The notes under the pieces: model-generated
Seen by the model: the letters and a program-made list of their open reading frames with translations, nothing else
Database searches by the model: none
Told to the model about the DNA's origin: nothing
Shown here: positions 1-8,822 of the stretch, in pieces
Numbering within the stretch: the first letter of the stretch is position 1
How the letters are laid out: each line of letters begins with the position of its first letter
Assembly: GCA_013697635.1 (NCBI GenBank)
Contig: JACCWM010000078.1
Span: 1-62,114 of the forward strand
Length of the DNA stretch: 62,114 nt
Direction: 5' to 3'
Source of the DNA: Lujinxingiaceae bacterium
GTDB lineage: Bacteria > Myxococcota_A > Bradymonadia > Bradymonadales > Bradymonadaceae
Translations under genes and position numbers: made by a program

Positions 1-142
1 ATGCTGTCAATGATGGTTCGTACATACTCTTGCCGGCGTAAATCCTCGTTATGAGGTTAAACAGCCAGGAAATGCTCTCATTTCAAACACCAACCGCACT
101 TGTGTTATATCGACAGGCAGGATGCCCCCGGTACTGTAGTCG

Positions 143-976
143 TCATCCCGGGGAAGCAAATCCGATCCCGAACGCCTCGAGCAAGATCGCCGTCGCAAGG
201 ATCGCCAACACGATCACCAGCACGCGCTGCAAGGAGGCGGCGGCGATGTTGCGGCCGATGCGCGAGCCGGTCTGGGAGCCAACCAGGATGCCGAGCACGG
301 CCGGCACGGTGAGCGCGGCGTCGACCAGGCCGCTCGAATAGTAGATCAGCGCACTGACCGAGGCCGTAACGCCGACCATGAAGGTGCTCGTGGCGGCCGC
401 GGCCTTGAGGGGCACGCCCATGACGGTGTTCATCAGGGGCACCTGGACGGGGCCGCCGCCGATGCCGAGCAGGCCGGAGGCCAGGCCGGCGAAGCTCGAG
501 AGGCCCATTCCCAGGCCGATGCGATCAGGGGTGTAGCTGACCTCGCTGGCCAGTGCAGGATCGTCGTAGGCGCAGCGCAGACCCAGTCCATCGGGTGCGC
601 CGACGATCGGGGCGCGGGGCGGAGGTTTTCGGACCATGGCGGCGATCATCAGGTACAAGACCAGAGCGAAGACTATTTTGAGGGCGTTGACCGGGGCATA
701 GACCACGAGCAGGCCGCCGACGATCGCGCCCATGGTGGTCGTGATTTGCAGGTACAAGCCCAGCTTGATGTTGACCATGCAGGCGCGAAGATAGACGCCG
801 GTGCCGCTGAGCGAGTTGACGACGACGCAGATCGCGCTGGCGGCGATCGCCGACTTGAGATCGACGCCGAGCAGCACCGAGAGCACGGGCACGATGAAGA
901 TGCCGCCGCCCAGTCCGCACATCGCGCCCAGGCCGCCGGCGAGCAGCGCTGTGAAGAAGACGGCCAGACTCAACAC
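143..976 (-). CDS. TSUP/TauE-SafE family membrane anion exporter
   Basis: The protein (277 aa) is an integral membrane protein of the TSUP family, whose members move sulfite, sulfonates or other small anions across the inner membrane. The N-terminal motif GGLGAMCGLGGGIFIVPVL and its second-half echo GLASGLLGIGGGPVQVPLM are the two glycine-rich repeats typical of the family, and about eight hydrophobic stretches are visible. The GTG start follows directly on the TAA of the upstream DUF1634 gene, so the two are translationally coupled. The pairing of TSUP with DUF1634 is common. The substrate cannot be told from sequence. Confidence 0.88.
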   Translation of the reverse strand: MLSLAVFFTALLAGGLGAMCGLGGGIFIVPVLSVLLGVDLKSAIAASAICVVVNSLSGTGVYLRACMVNIKLGLYLQITTTMGAIVGGLLVVYAPVNALKIVFALVLYLMIAAMVRKPPPRAPIVGAPDGLGLRCAYDDPALASEVSYTPDRIGLGMGLSSFAGLASGLLGIGGGPVQVPLMNTVMGVPLKAAAATSTFMVGVTASVSALIYYSSGLVDAALTVPAVLGILVGSQTGSRIGRNIAAASLQRVLVIVLAILATAILLEAFGIGFASPG

Positions 977-1348
977 TTACGCGCCTCGCGTCCAGTATTC
1001 GATGGGGATGCTCAGGGCGATGATCGCAAAAACAATGAGCGCGATAAACGCGCTGCGCCGATCGCGGCCCTGGATGTAGGTGAGCACCAGCGTCAGCAAA
1101 CCCAGCGCGGGACCCAAGATCAAGACCAACAGACCCAGCGTGATCAGCGCACCGGGCTCGAGTGCGATCAAGCTTGGCACCAGATCGCCCAGGCCGACCA
1201 GCGGGCCATTCAATGTGCCCAAACGCGCCAACTGCCAGCTTGCGCCAATGACGACCAGCCCGAGGCCCACCGCGCAGATGCCACGAAAAACGTGGCCAAG
1301 GCGCCCCTCCGCGCGGCTGTTGTCGGGTCGTTTGAGTGCTTCGATCAT
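977..1348 (-). CDS. DUF1634 family membrane protein
   Basis: This is a 123-aa protein with three hydrophobic segments and a charged N-terminus, matching the size and layout of DUF1634 proteins. These are small inner-membrane proteins almost always encoded next to TSUP exporters. Its stop codon abuts the GTG of the TSUP gene, so they form a two-gene operon. The molecular role is unknown; an accessory subunit of the exporter is a reasonable inference. The Shine-Dalgarno sequence in front of the ATG is weak. Confidence 0.75.
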   Translation of the reverse strand: MIEALKRPDNSRAEGRLGHVFRGICAVGLGLVVIGASWQLARLGTLNGPLVGLGDLVPSLIALEPGALITLGLLVLILGPALGLLTLVLTYIQGRDRRSAFIALIVFAIIALSIPIEYWTRGA

Positions 1349-1438
1349 GGCGCGCTCGCTTCAAGATAAGGAGGCCCGTTCTCGCGCCACCGTACCCACA
1401 ACGCCCAAATGGTGTCAACGCATGGCTTTGAACCAAAA

Positions 1439-1494
1439 GCAACCCCCTGGTGCAGCAAAGACCCAAAAGGGTCTTCGCCGCCCCAGGGGGTTGC
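1439..1494 (-). terminator. Long nested hairpin terminating the glycan operon
   Basis: Outer arms GCAACCCCCTGG/CCAGGGGGTTGC enclose an inner hairpin (AAGACCC/GGGTCTT). On the minus strand the structure is followed by TTTTGGTT, so it probably terminates the operon whose last gene ends four bases upstream. Confidence 0.75.
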
Positions 1495-1497
1495 AGA

Positions 1498-2475
1498 CTA
1501 CCTGCGGTCTCGGGAGAGCACCATGTTGCTGGAGACGACCGTCTCCGACCAGTGACGCAGAATCGTCATCGGCGCGATCTCGGGCTGCACGATCGACTTG
1601 TGCTCGATCAGGTGGCGCAAGATCATCTCCACCTCGTTGAAGCCCGCGTGAACGCGCAGCGGTGTGGTGCCCGAGAAGCGCGCGTTGATCTCGAAGACCT
1701 TGACCCGATCGCCGTCGAGGCGAAACTGGATGTTGACCGGCCCGTGCGCGCGCAAATGCTCCGCCAGAATGCGCACCTGAGCGTTGAGATCGGAGTACTC
1801 GTCGACGAAGGCCTGGTAGGTGTTGCCATCGCGTAGCCTTCGGCGCATCACGATCGATGCGTGGCATTTGCCGTCGAAGACCACGGCGCCGGCGGTGTAC
1901 TCGTCCTCCGGGGTGGCCACGCACTCTTGAATCATGCAGGTGGGATCGGCCTCGATCAGGCGCATGAGCTCGGCGCGGTCGTGGACCACGTGCACCCCGA
2001 TCGATCGACAGCCCACGCGCGGCTTGACGATCAGCGGGAAGCCGACCTCGGAGATCAGTTGTTCCTCATCGCCGGGCAAGCACGAGAGCGGATAATCCAT
2101 GCGCAGCTCGCGCAAAAACTGGTACGTGAGCCACTTGTCCTCGGCGATCTGCACCACGTGCTCGGGGCTGACCACGACGTGCATGCCGTAGGTCTTCTCG
2201 AGGCGTTCGCGGTGGCGCGCAAAGATCGGAAGTTCGACGTCGGTGCCCACCAACAAGACATCGGGCCGCTCGACGGCCAAAATGCGCTCGATGCGTTCAA
2301 GATAATCCGGCGCCGCCGCCCACGGGATAAGATAAGCCGCGTCCGCCCAGTACAGGCCGGCTGCCAGCGGATCGGGGTCGACCGCGATCACGGTCACGTC
2401 GAGTGACGAGCTGCGAAGGGCACGGATGATGCCTTGCCCCAACAAAGCACCTGCACCCGTAATTAGGACCTTCAT
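1498..2475 (-). CDS. ATP-grasp family ligase in glycan cluster
   Basis: The protein (325 aa) starts at the ATG behind AGGAGG; an in-frame ATG 33 bases upstream lacks a ribosome site. The N-terminus MKVLITGAGALLGQGIIRAL is the Rossmann-like pre-ATP-grasp fold seen in carbamoyl-phosphate-synthase-like ligases. Features near residues 130-280 (GFPLIVKPRVGCRSIGVHVV; FEINARFSGTTPL) are the ATP-binding lysine region and the metal-binding E-x-N. Such enzymes join a carboxylate to an amine. In this operon, next to deacetylase, formyl- and acyltransferases, it may add an amino acid or acyl group to an amino sugar; the substrate is not predictable. It is the last gene of the operon. Confidence 0.82.
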   Translation of the reverse strand: MKVLITGAGALLGQGIIRALRSSSLDVTVIAVDPDPLAAGLYWADAAYLIPWAAAPDYLERIERILAVERPDVLLVGTDVELPIFARHRERLEKTYGMHVVVSPEHVVQIAEDKWLTYQFLRELRMDYPLSCLPGDEEQLISEVGFPLIVKPRVGCRSIGVHVVHDRAELMRLIEADPTCMIQECVATPEDEYTAGAVVFDGKCHASIVMRRRLRDGNTYQAFVDEYSDLNAQVRILAEHLRAHGPVNIQFRLDGDRVKVFEINARFSGTTPLRVHAGFNEVEMILRHLIEHKSIVQPEIAPMTILRHWSETVVSSNMVLSRDRR

Positions 2476-2593
2476 TCTTGGCCTCCTGGTACCAGGACAA
2501 CATCCCACTTAAGGGCTTTGAAGGACCCGTGCTTCACCCATTCATCCAACAACAGGAGTAAGGCAGGGCCGTATCGATGCTGCATGGTCGCCA

Positions 2594-3274
2594 TCAGTAA
2601 TTGAATTTATTGTGAAGAATGCGCCCGGGATTGCCGACAATGGTAATCCCATCGGCGACGGTGCGGATAACGACCGCGCCGGCACCGACGATCACCTCAT
2701 GGCCTACACGGATGCCCTGGATGACGGTGCTTCCCGCGCCGATCCAGCTCAGAGCACCCACGCTTACCGATCCACATACAGTGGCATTGGGTGAAATATG
2801 GACACCGTCGCCGATTTGGCAGTCGTGTTCGACCACAGCACCGCTGTTGATGATTACAGCACGACCCACCACGGCGCTGGCGTTGACGATCGCGCCGGGC
2901 AAGACCACCGTGCCCGGTCCAATCGTCGCCGATGGACTGATCACGGCCGAGGGGTGGATCAGCGCCGGGCAGAGCGCATCACCGATGGTCTCGAGTAACT
3001 CCAAACGGGCCTGCCCGGCACCGACCGCCAGCGCCACGGCTTCCGCTGCGCCCGGAAGCCGATGGCGTCGCTCCAAGAACTCGAGCAGATCGTCTTGAAA
3101 GGCGACCACCGTTGCGCCGCCGGGTTCAACAATCACGCCCAGCTTGGACTGGTCGCGCTCTACGTAGCCGGCAATCTCTCCGCCCACTGCTCTGATGATG
3201 TCGGCAACCACTTTGCCATGGCCGCCCCCTCCAAAGACGTAGAATGTTCGTGGATAGATCATAGACTGACTCAT
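2594..3274 (-). CDS. NeuD/PglD-type sugar O- or N-acyltransferase
   Basis: The N-terminus FYVFGGGGHGKVVADI is the nucleotide-sugar binding motif of NeuD/PglD acyltransferases. From about residue 110 the chain is a left-handed beta-helix of hexapeptide repeats (HPSAVISPSATIGPGTVV..., then GALSWIGAGSTVIQGIRVG). Family members transfer acetyl from acetyl-CoA to an amino or hydroxyl group on a nucleotide-activated sugar. A TTG immediately upstream and an ATG 12 bases downstream are alternative starts, because no clear Shine-Dalgarno decides. It lies inside the glycan operon, so it most likely decorates one sugar of the repeat unit. Confidence 0.85.
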   Translation of the reverse strand: MSQSMIYPRTFYVFGGGGHGKVVADIIRAVGGEIAGYVERDQSKLGVIVEPGGATVVAFQDDLLEFLERRHRLPGAAEAVALAVGAGQARLELLETIGDALCPALIHPSAVISPSATIGPGTVVLPGAIVNASAVVGRAVIINSGAVVEHDCQIGDGVHISPNATVCGSVSVGALSWIGAGSTVIQGIRVGHEVIVGAGAVVIRTVADGITIVGNPGRILHNKFNY

Positions 3275-3334
3275 CAAGTCGTCGTGAAGGTCGATAAATC
3301 CCTGACTTCAAAACGCACAACCAGGAACTACGGC

Positions 3335-4120
3335 TCACTTCACACTGTGAAGAATGCGATAGAAGACGTACTGCCACAGGGTCGGGTGGCTCCATAGCCG
3401 CGACTCCTTGGGTGGAACCGGCGCCAGGCGCAAGGCGTTGTTCGCAACGCTGTGCACGGCGCGCTCGAGGAGGGGAAGTCCGCAGGCAAGCTGCAGATAG
3501 GGATAGGTCACGAAATTGTCCTCCACACCCGGCGAGATCACGCCCTGTGCGATGATCTCGCCGGTGTCGATACCCTGATCGATCAGATGGACCGTGACCC
3601 CGAAAAAGCGCATGTCGTTGTTGACCAGCGCCCAGTATCCACCGTGTACCCCCCGGTACTTTGGTGTGATGCCGGTATGAAGATTGATGAACCTGGCCGC
3701 GCTCGACTCCAGGATTTTGCGCCCGATGATCCGCGTGCCAAAGACCACCACCGCGTCGTGCTCGTAGCGCGCCAACACCTCGGCCACACGCGCATCGTTG
3801 ACCGACTCGACATAGGTGACAATCGTTTGGGGAATCGCCAGATCGTCGAGCGCGTGGCTGGCCTTGATCGCCCCGATGCGCTCACGCGCCTCGCTGGCCA
3901 GGCGCGGATAGACCAGGCCTTGAAAGGCCACCTGGCCGACCACCGTGGCCATGCCAAGGCGGCGCACCCGCCGGCTCAAAAAACGCTTGAGCGGCTCGGG
4001 CTTCTCGATGACGACCTGCACGATGTTGCAGCGCTTCGCCAGATGGTTGTAGAGCATGGCCGGCATCTCGCCGCGCCGTGTCAACAAGACGATTTTAGGC
4101 CGTGCACGCGTGCTCTTCAT
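3335..4120 (-). CDS. Formyltransferase-family enzyme (methionyl-tRNA formyltransferase-like fold)
   Basis: The 261-aa protein begins at the ATG preceded by GGGAGGTGC, overlapping the end of the deacetylase gene by 26 bases. The core FINLHTGITPKYRGVHGGYWALVNND carries the N-x-H...P-x-Y-R-G pattern of formyl_trans_N domains, followed by FGVTVHLIDQGIDTGEIIAQ with the catalytic Asp region. Relatives use N10-formyl-tetrahydrofolate to formylate an amino group. In an O-antigen or exopolysaccharide operon these are usually sugar N-formyltransferases (e.g. for Qui3N or Qui4N). The Asn-His-Asp triad is recognisable; the sugar is not. Confidence 0.82.
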   Translation of the reverse strand: MKSTRARPKIVLLTRRGEMPAMLYNHLAKRCNIVQVVIEKPEPLKRFLSRRVRRLGMATVVGQVAFQGLVYPRLASEARERIGAIKASHALDDLAIPQTIVTYVESVNDARVAEVLARYEHDAVVVFGTRIIGRKILESSAARFINLHTGITPKYRGVHGGYWALVNNDMRFFGVTVHLIDQGIDTGEIIAQGVISPGVEDNFVTYPYLQLACGLPLLERAVHSVANNALRLAPVPPKESRLWSHPTLWQYVFYRILHSVK

Positions 4121-5138
4121 GCACCTCCCGGGGGCTGATGGTGGAATCGAGGGCGACCTCGAGCATGCTCTGAGTTCGCACGCCATAGCGCTGCTTCAAA
4201 TAAAGGTAGTGCTCGAAGATCTCGCCCAAAAAGCTCAAGTTTTCCTGCAGGTTGGCGCCAAAATTGTGCGGATGCCACCACAGATGGTAGTTGCCACCGG
4301 CGGCCACGACCTGTTCGAACTCGCGCTGAATACGCAGCAGGCGAAGCCGCTCCGCGCTGCGCAGGCGCACGTCGAAGGGGCGCAAAAACCGCCCGGCCGT
4401 GACATCGACCGGCAGTTCCGCAGCTTTTTGCCCGGCTGTTTGCCCGTCATACTCGCCGCCCATGCTCGACGCCCGACTGAGCGGAAGATAGCTGTCGGCA
4501 AAGCGCGCCACGCGCCGCAGTGACGACTCCTGCTCGGCCGCGCGGCTGCGATAGATCCAGCTGTCGGCGTTGCCCCGGTAAGCCAGAATCCCCAGCTCCC
4601 GGCAGATCGGCAGATAGGCCGGATTGCACTGGTTGCGCGGGAACACGATGCTCGAGAGCTTGATACCACGGCGTCTGGCCACGCTGATCGCCGCGAGCAA
4701 ATCGGCGCGAAAGGCCGCCTTGTTCTGGCCGCGCTCGAGGCAGTAGTAGTGTGAAAACGTGTGTGTCGCGACCTCCTGGCCGGGCGTGGCCGCGATCTGG
4801 GCGATCAACGAGGGCGCAAAATGAAAAGGATCTTCACGCTCGTTTTTGCCCACGCTCAAGATTCCCTCGAAAGGACAAAGCTGTCGGCGCGCATAGCGCG
4901 GTCGCGTCGAGGGCAGACAGGCGAGCAGCTCGGCGCGGCTCTCAAAAAACAATAAACCCACCGTCGCCCAGGTCGCGTGAATCCCGTAGCGCTCAAAGAG
5001 CTCGAGCATCGCCGGGATCGCCTCGCGCGCACCGAGCAGGTGGGCGCGGTATTCATCGAGCGAGACCAGATCGCGCATGCCCCAGTACAACTCGAAATCC
5101 AGCGAGAGCACGAAGCTCGGGCCCTTGGAGGTCACCAT
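4095..5138 (-). CDS. Polysaccharide deacetylase family protein (NodB-like)
   Basis: This is a 347-aa cytoplasmic protein without a signal peptide. LSLDFELYWGMRD near the N-terminus supplies the first catalytic and metal Asp, ATWATVGLLFF is the usual second motif, and EVATHTFSHYY near residue 115 gives the H-x3-H metal site. It probably removes an acetyl group from an N-acetylated sugar or lipid-linked intermediate. It overlaps the glycosyltransferase upstream by 7 bases and the formyltransferase downstream by 26, so deacetylation followed by re-formylation of the freed amine is an attractive reading, but this is inference. Confidence 0.85.
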   Translation of the reverse strand: MVTSKGPSFVLSLDFELYWGMRDLVSLDEYRAHLLGAREAIPAMLELFERYGIHATWATVGLLFFESRAELLACLPSTRPRYARRQLCPFEGILSVGKNEREDPFHFAPSLIAQIAATPGQEVATHTFSHYYCLERGQNKAAFRADLLAAISVARRRGIKLSSIVFPRNQCNPAYLPICRELGILAYRGNADSWIYRSRAAEQESSLRRVARFADSYLPLSRASSMGGEYDGQTAGQKAAELPVDVTAGRFLRPFDVRLRSAERLRLLRIQREFEQVVAAGGNYHLWWHPHNFGANLQENLSFLGEIFEHYLYLKQRYGVRTQSMLEVALDSTISPREVHEEHACTA

Positions 5139-6334
5139 GATCGTTGCTCTTGGAGAGGAAAGGGCTGTTGGCCGGCACGCTTTTGGCGCTCTTGTCCCAG
5201 CGCCTGCGCATAGAGCGCCTCATGCATCGCCAAAATCTTGCGCGCATCAAACTGGGCCACCATGCGCGCGCGCGCGCTCTTACCCATCGCGCGAACCGCC
5301 TGCGGGTTATCCAGACACCAGCGCATCTGACCGGCCAGCGCGGTCGTATCGCCCACGTCAAACAGCAGGCCGCACTGCTCGCTGAGCAACTCACGCACAC
5401 CGCGGATGTCCGCACCGATCACCGGCACGCCCATCGACAAAGACTCCAAGATGCAGCGCGGCAAGCCCTCGCGCTCGGAGGGCAGCACCGTGATGAAGCT
5501 CGCCCCAATCAGCTCGGCGATGTCTTGTCGCTGGCCGACAAAGTGCACCTGGGCGGCGATGCCCAGCTCACGCGCAAGCGCCCGGGTCTTCTCGAAGAGC
5601 ATGCCGTCGCCGGCGCAGATCAGCTGCACGTCGGGCCGGTTCAACTTGGCCATCGCGCGCAGCATGTCGCGGTGGCGCTTGCCCGCCTTGAACTCCGCGA
5701 TCATCAAGAAAATCGGGGCCTTGTGCTCAATTCCAAGCTCGTCACGGATCGCTGTGGAGCGCTCGGCGCGCACCCGGCGCGGATTGTAGAATTGCGTGTC
5801 CACCCCGATGCCCGGCATGTAGCGAACCCGCTCCTCGGCCATGATCCCATAATTGATCGCCGCCTTGTGATCCTCGCGGTTCATCACCACCAGATAGTCC
5901 GTCCAGTGGCCGGCGAGCTTCTCGAGGCCCAAAAACACACTGTTGCTCAGCGGATTTCCGTTCGGGTGGAAGTGAAAGCCGTGCGCCGTGTAGACCAGCG
6001 CCGGAGCCACACCTTGAGCACGCATTTGGCGAAGCGCGTAGCGCGTCACAAACGAGGCCACCGGCGTGTGCATGTGCACGATGTCGTAGTTGTTCTTCTT
6101 GACGAGCGCGCGCACGCAGCGAGCACCGGCCAACAAGTTCTTCGGATCGGCGGGGTTTCGCGACCACCGTGCCTCGTAGAGATTGTCAAATGCCTCGCGG
6201 CACATCGCATTGTCATGGATCCCCGCGCTCATCGCGTCGACCTGCCAGCCAAGCTCACGAAAATGGTGCGCGAGCGGCGAGATGAACAGACCCAGGGTTT
6301 GGGGCACCGTGCTGATTTGAAGCAGTCGTTTCAT
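5132..6334 (-). CDS. Glycosyltransferase family 4 protein
   Basis: The 400-aa protein starts MKRLLQISTVPQTLGLFISP, with the ATG behind AAAGG; longer readings upstream lack coding character. The N-terminal acceptor domain holds YDIVHMHTPVASFVTRYALR. The C-terminal half has a GT4 (GT-B) donor site with PSEREGLPRCILESLSMGVP, including the E-x7-E motif. The cytoplasmic face of the inner membrane is the usual site. Resembles EpsD/WcaA-type transferases acting on lipid-linked repeat units. Confidence 0.88.
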   Translation of the reverse strand: MKRLLQISTVPQTLGLFISPLAHHFRELGWQVDAMSAGIHDNAMCREAFDNLYEARWSRNPADPKNLLAGARCVRALVKKNNYDIVHMHTPVASFVTRYALRQMRAQGVAPALVYTAHGFHFHPNGNPLSNSVFLGLEKLAGHWTDYLVVMNREDHKAAINYGIMAEERVRYMPGIGVDTQFYNPRRVRAERSTAIRDELGIEHKAPIFLMIAEFKAGKRHRDMLRAMAKLNRPDVQLICAGDGMLFEKTRALARELGIAAQVHFVGQRQDIAELIGASFITVLPSEREGLPRCILESLSMGVPVIGADIRGVRELLSEQCGLLFDVGDTTALAGQMRWCLDNPQAVRAMGKSARARMVAQFDARKILAMHEALYAQALGQERQKRAGQQPFPLQEQRSW

Positions 6335-6401
6335 GGATGCATACCTTTCTCGACCCGGCGCGTTGCGCCCGACGTCGAGACAAGAGAAGTGAGTGCGTTG
6401 A

Positions 6402-7598
6402 TCAGGCCACGCATCGACGCCACTGCTCGGTGCGTGTGTGCACATGACGGTAGAGACCCACGCGCCGCTCGCGCAGCACGTCCTCGCGGTAGAGCTCGGC
6501 GTGGGCCAGGTTTGCTCGCGACATCTGCGTGAGCTGCTCCGGATGGCGAGCAAGCTCGTTGATGCGTTTGACCAGGCCCTCGACATCGCCCGGTTGCACC
6601 AGATCTTCGTCGGACAAGAGCTCGGGAATACCCCCGACGCGCGAGCCGATGCAGGGAAGCGCGCGGGCCATGGCCTCGATCATCGCCCGCGGCAACCCTT
6701 CGGTGCGCGAGGGCAAGATGAAGAGATCGCTGGCATCGAGCTCGGCGCGCACGGACTCGGCGCTGAGCTGGCCGGCAAAACGGATGCGCTTTTGTAGACC
6801 GAGCCGGGCGACTTGCGCCTCGAGTTGATCGCGATACTTGCCGTCGCCGATCAGATTAAGCGTCAGATCGAGGCCCTGCTCGATGCAGCGCCCAACCGCC
6901 TCGATCAGCACGTCCGGCGCCTTGTAGAGCTGGCTCAGCGAGCCCACCGTCACGATGCGAAGCGGCTCACTCAGGCGCAGCTTGAAGCTGCGCGCCTTGG
7001 AGACCAGCGCGTCGGCGCCAAGATCGATGCTCGAATAAAAGGTGCTGTAGGCGTCCTCGGCCGGGGGATAACGCCGCTGCAGAGCGTGCTGGGTGACATA
7101 GGTTGCGGCCACGGCCTGCGCGCACTGCGCACGCAGCTTGCGTGGCCACCACCAGTGCAAAATCGGGCTCAGCGGATGACTCACCGCACCGGGCGCAAAG
7201 ACATCCATCGGATCGCCGACGATCTCCACGCCGTAGGGCCGCCTGCTCGAGAGCTGGCGCCACAGCTCGCTGCCCACGACACAGGGCAGGCGCAACATCA
7301 CCGCCTCGCGCTCGAGCAGCGCGCGGCCCACCAGACGGCGCACCGTCACGAGATTTCGGGCAAATTGGGCCGGCCCCACAAAGTGGGGCAGCGCCACGAC
7401 GCTGACACCCTCGCCACTGGCCTCGACCCAGCCCTCGGGCACATCGCGCATCGGCTGGGCACGCACGATCAGGCGCACCTCATCGAAGACGTCGAGATAG
7501 CGCGCCCAGAATTTGTGCACGAGCGAGGCGTTGGGCGTCCACAGACGGTTGTCCGACCCCAGCACGAAGCGTGCGCTAGCGGAGACCAAGACTTTCAT
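6402..7598 (-). CDS. Glycosyltransferase family 4 protein
   Basis: The 398-aa product begins MKVLVSASARFVLGSDNRLW behind a near-perfect AAGGAGGT five bases before the ATG, and overlaps the upstream gene by 23 bases. The C-terminal GT-B domain has VTVGSLSQLYKAPDVLIEA and PSRTEGLPRAMIEAMARALP with the conserved E-x7-E pair. A hydrophilic tail follows. The donor and acceptor are unknown; it is one of four GT4 enzymes in the operon, suggesting a repeat unit of about four or five sugars. Confidence 0.87.
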   Translation of the reverse strand: MKVLVSASARFVLGSDNRLWTPNASLVHKFWARYLDVFDEVRLIVRAQPMRDVPEGWVEASGEGVSVVALPHFVGPAQFARNLVTVRRLVGRALLEREAVMLRLPCVVGSELWRQLSSRRPYGVEIVGDPMDVFAPGAVSHPLSPILHWWWPRKLRAQCAQAVAATYVTQHALQRRYPPAEDAYSTFYSSIDLGADALVSKARSFKLRLSEPLRIVTVGSLSQLYKAPDVLIEAVGRCIEQGLDLTLNLIGDGKYRDQLEAQVARLGLQKRIRFAGQLSAESVRAELDASDLFILPSRTEGLPRAMIEAMARALPCIGSRVGGIPELLSDEDLVQPGDVEGLVKRINELARHPEQLTQMSRANLAHAELYREDVLRERRVGLYRHVHTRTEQWRRCVA

Positions 7599-8727
7599 CG
7601 TAGACCTCCTTGAGACGGCGTGCCCCTGCTTGCACCGAGAAACGACGCTTGGCGCGCTCACGCCCGTTCTTGCCCAACTGGCGACGGTAAACATCGTCTT
7701 GAAGCAGGCGCACCACCGAGGCGGCCATGCCAACATTGTCCTCGAGCGCGTGCAGCAGCCCCGTCTTGCCCTCGTCGACGGCCTCGCAAAGCCCCGCAAT
7801 GCGCGTGCCGACCACCGGCAAGCGCGCGGCGTTGGCCTCGATGGCGACCAGCCCAAAGCCCTCGTGAATCGAGGGAAACAAGAAGAGATCGCAAAGGCTC
7901 ATGAGCTGGGGCACGTCGTCGCGCGTGCCCAAAATCAGGGCCTTGCCCCCGAGCTTGCGCCGGGCGATGTCGGCCTCGATGCTCGCGCGAAGCGGCCCCT
8001 TGCCCACGAGCAACAAGCGCGCCCCGGGCACGCGCTCGAGCACGCGCTCGAAGATCGTCAGCAGGCCCGTGTGGTTTTTCTGCTCGGCGAAGCGGCCCAC
8101 GTGCAAAATCAGCGGCGTCGACTTGTCAAAGCCCAGCTCGCGGCGAAAAGCCGCGCGCTGAGCGGCGCTGGGAAGCTTGGGAATCTCGACGCCGTAGTAG
8201 AGCGTGCGCGCGTCCGGGGGGATCTGGCCGCGCTCACCATACAAGCTCTCGAGCACGCCGTTGGAGCAGCCGGTGATCCGGTGCGAGTGGCGAAGCGCAT
8301 AGCTCACCGAGACCTGGCTGTAGGCCTCACGAAGCTGGCGAACGCCCGCGCGCTCGGTGAGCGCCGTGCCCGGCGGAAAATAGGTGTTGTGAAACGAGGT
8401 GATCACCGGCACCCGCGAATTGTTCGCGATCCAGGCGCCCAGCCCGCTGTGGGCCTCGAGGTGATTGTGCACCAGGTCGTAGCGATCGCGGCGCAAGATC
8501 TCGAGCAGCTCGCGCGTGTAGCCAAGCATCGTGGGCTTGAGCGGGCAGTGGTAGATTTCACTGCCCAGCGCGCGCGCCACCGGCGCAAGCTCGCCCACGC
8601 TTGGACCCTTGCAACAAAAATTCATCGCGATCTGCGAGCGCGGGATCGTCGCCGCCATGCTCAGCAGCCACTTCTCGATGCCACCGCGCGTCACCGAGGT
8701 GATCAAGTGCAATACTTTGAGTGCCAT
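7576..8727 (-). CDS. Glycosyltransferase family 4 protein
   Basis: This 383-aa GT-B fold enzyme begins MALKVLHLITSVTRGGIEKW, a start typical of the EpsF/CapM subgroup (the RGGIE loop), with AAGGA seven bases before the ATG. The donor domain shows LHVGRFAEQKNHTGLL, then DLFLFPSIHEGFGLVAIEAN with the E-x7-E motif. It transfers a nucleotide-activated sugar during glycan assembly on the cytoplasmic side of the membrane. It is separated from the polymerase-like gene upstream by 95 bases, the largest gap among the operon's upper genes, and overlaps the next gene. Confidence 0.88.
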   Translation of the reverse strand: MALKVLHLITSVTRGGIEKWLLSMAATIPRSQIAMNFCCKGPSVGELAPVARALGSEIYHCPLKPTMLGYTRELLEILRRDRYDLVHNHLEAHSGLGAWIANNSRVPVITSFHNTYFPPGTALTERAGVRQLREAYSQVSVSYALRHSHRITGCSNGVLESLYGERGQIPPDARTLYYGVEIPKLPSAAQRAAFRRELGFDKSTPLILHVGRFAEQKNHTGLLTIFERVLERVPGARLLLVGKGPLRASIEADIARRKLGGKALILGTRDDVPQLMSLCDLFLFPSIHEGFGLVAIEANAARLPVVGTRIAGLCEAVDEGKTGLLHALEDNVGMAASVVRLLQDDVYRRQLGKNGRERAKRRFSVQAGARRLKEVYDESLGLR

Positions 8728-8822
8728 ACCAATATCCTTGACTCAGCGCCCGCTGCCCGGCCTCAAAAAGGGGGCGGCAGCGTCCATTTAAAAAATCCAA
8801 ACGCGGATACAAATCTTGCTCG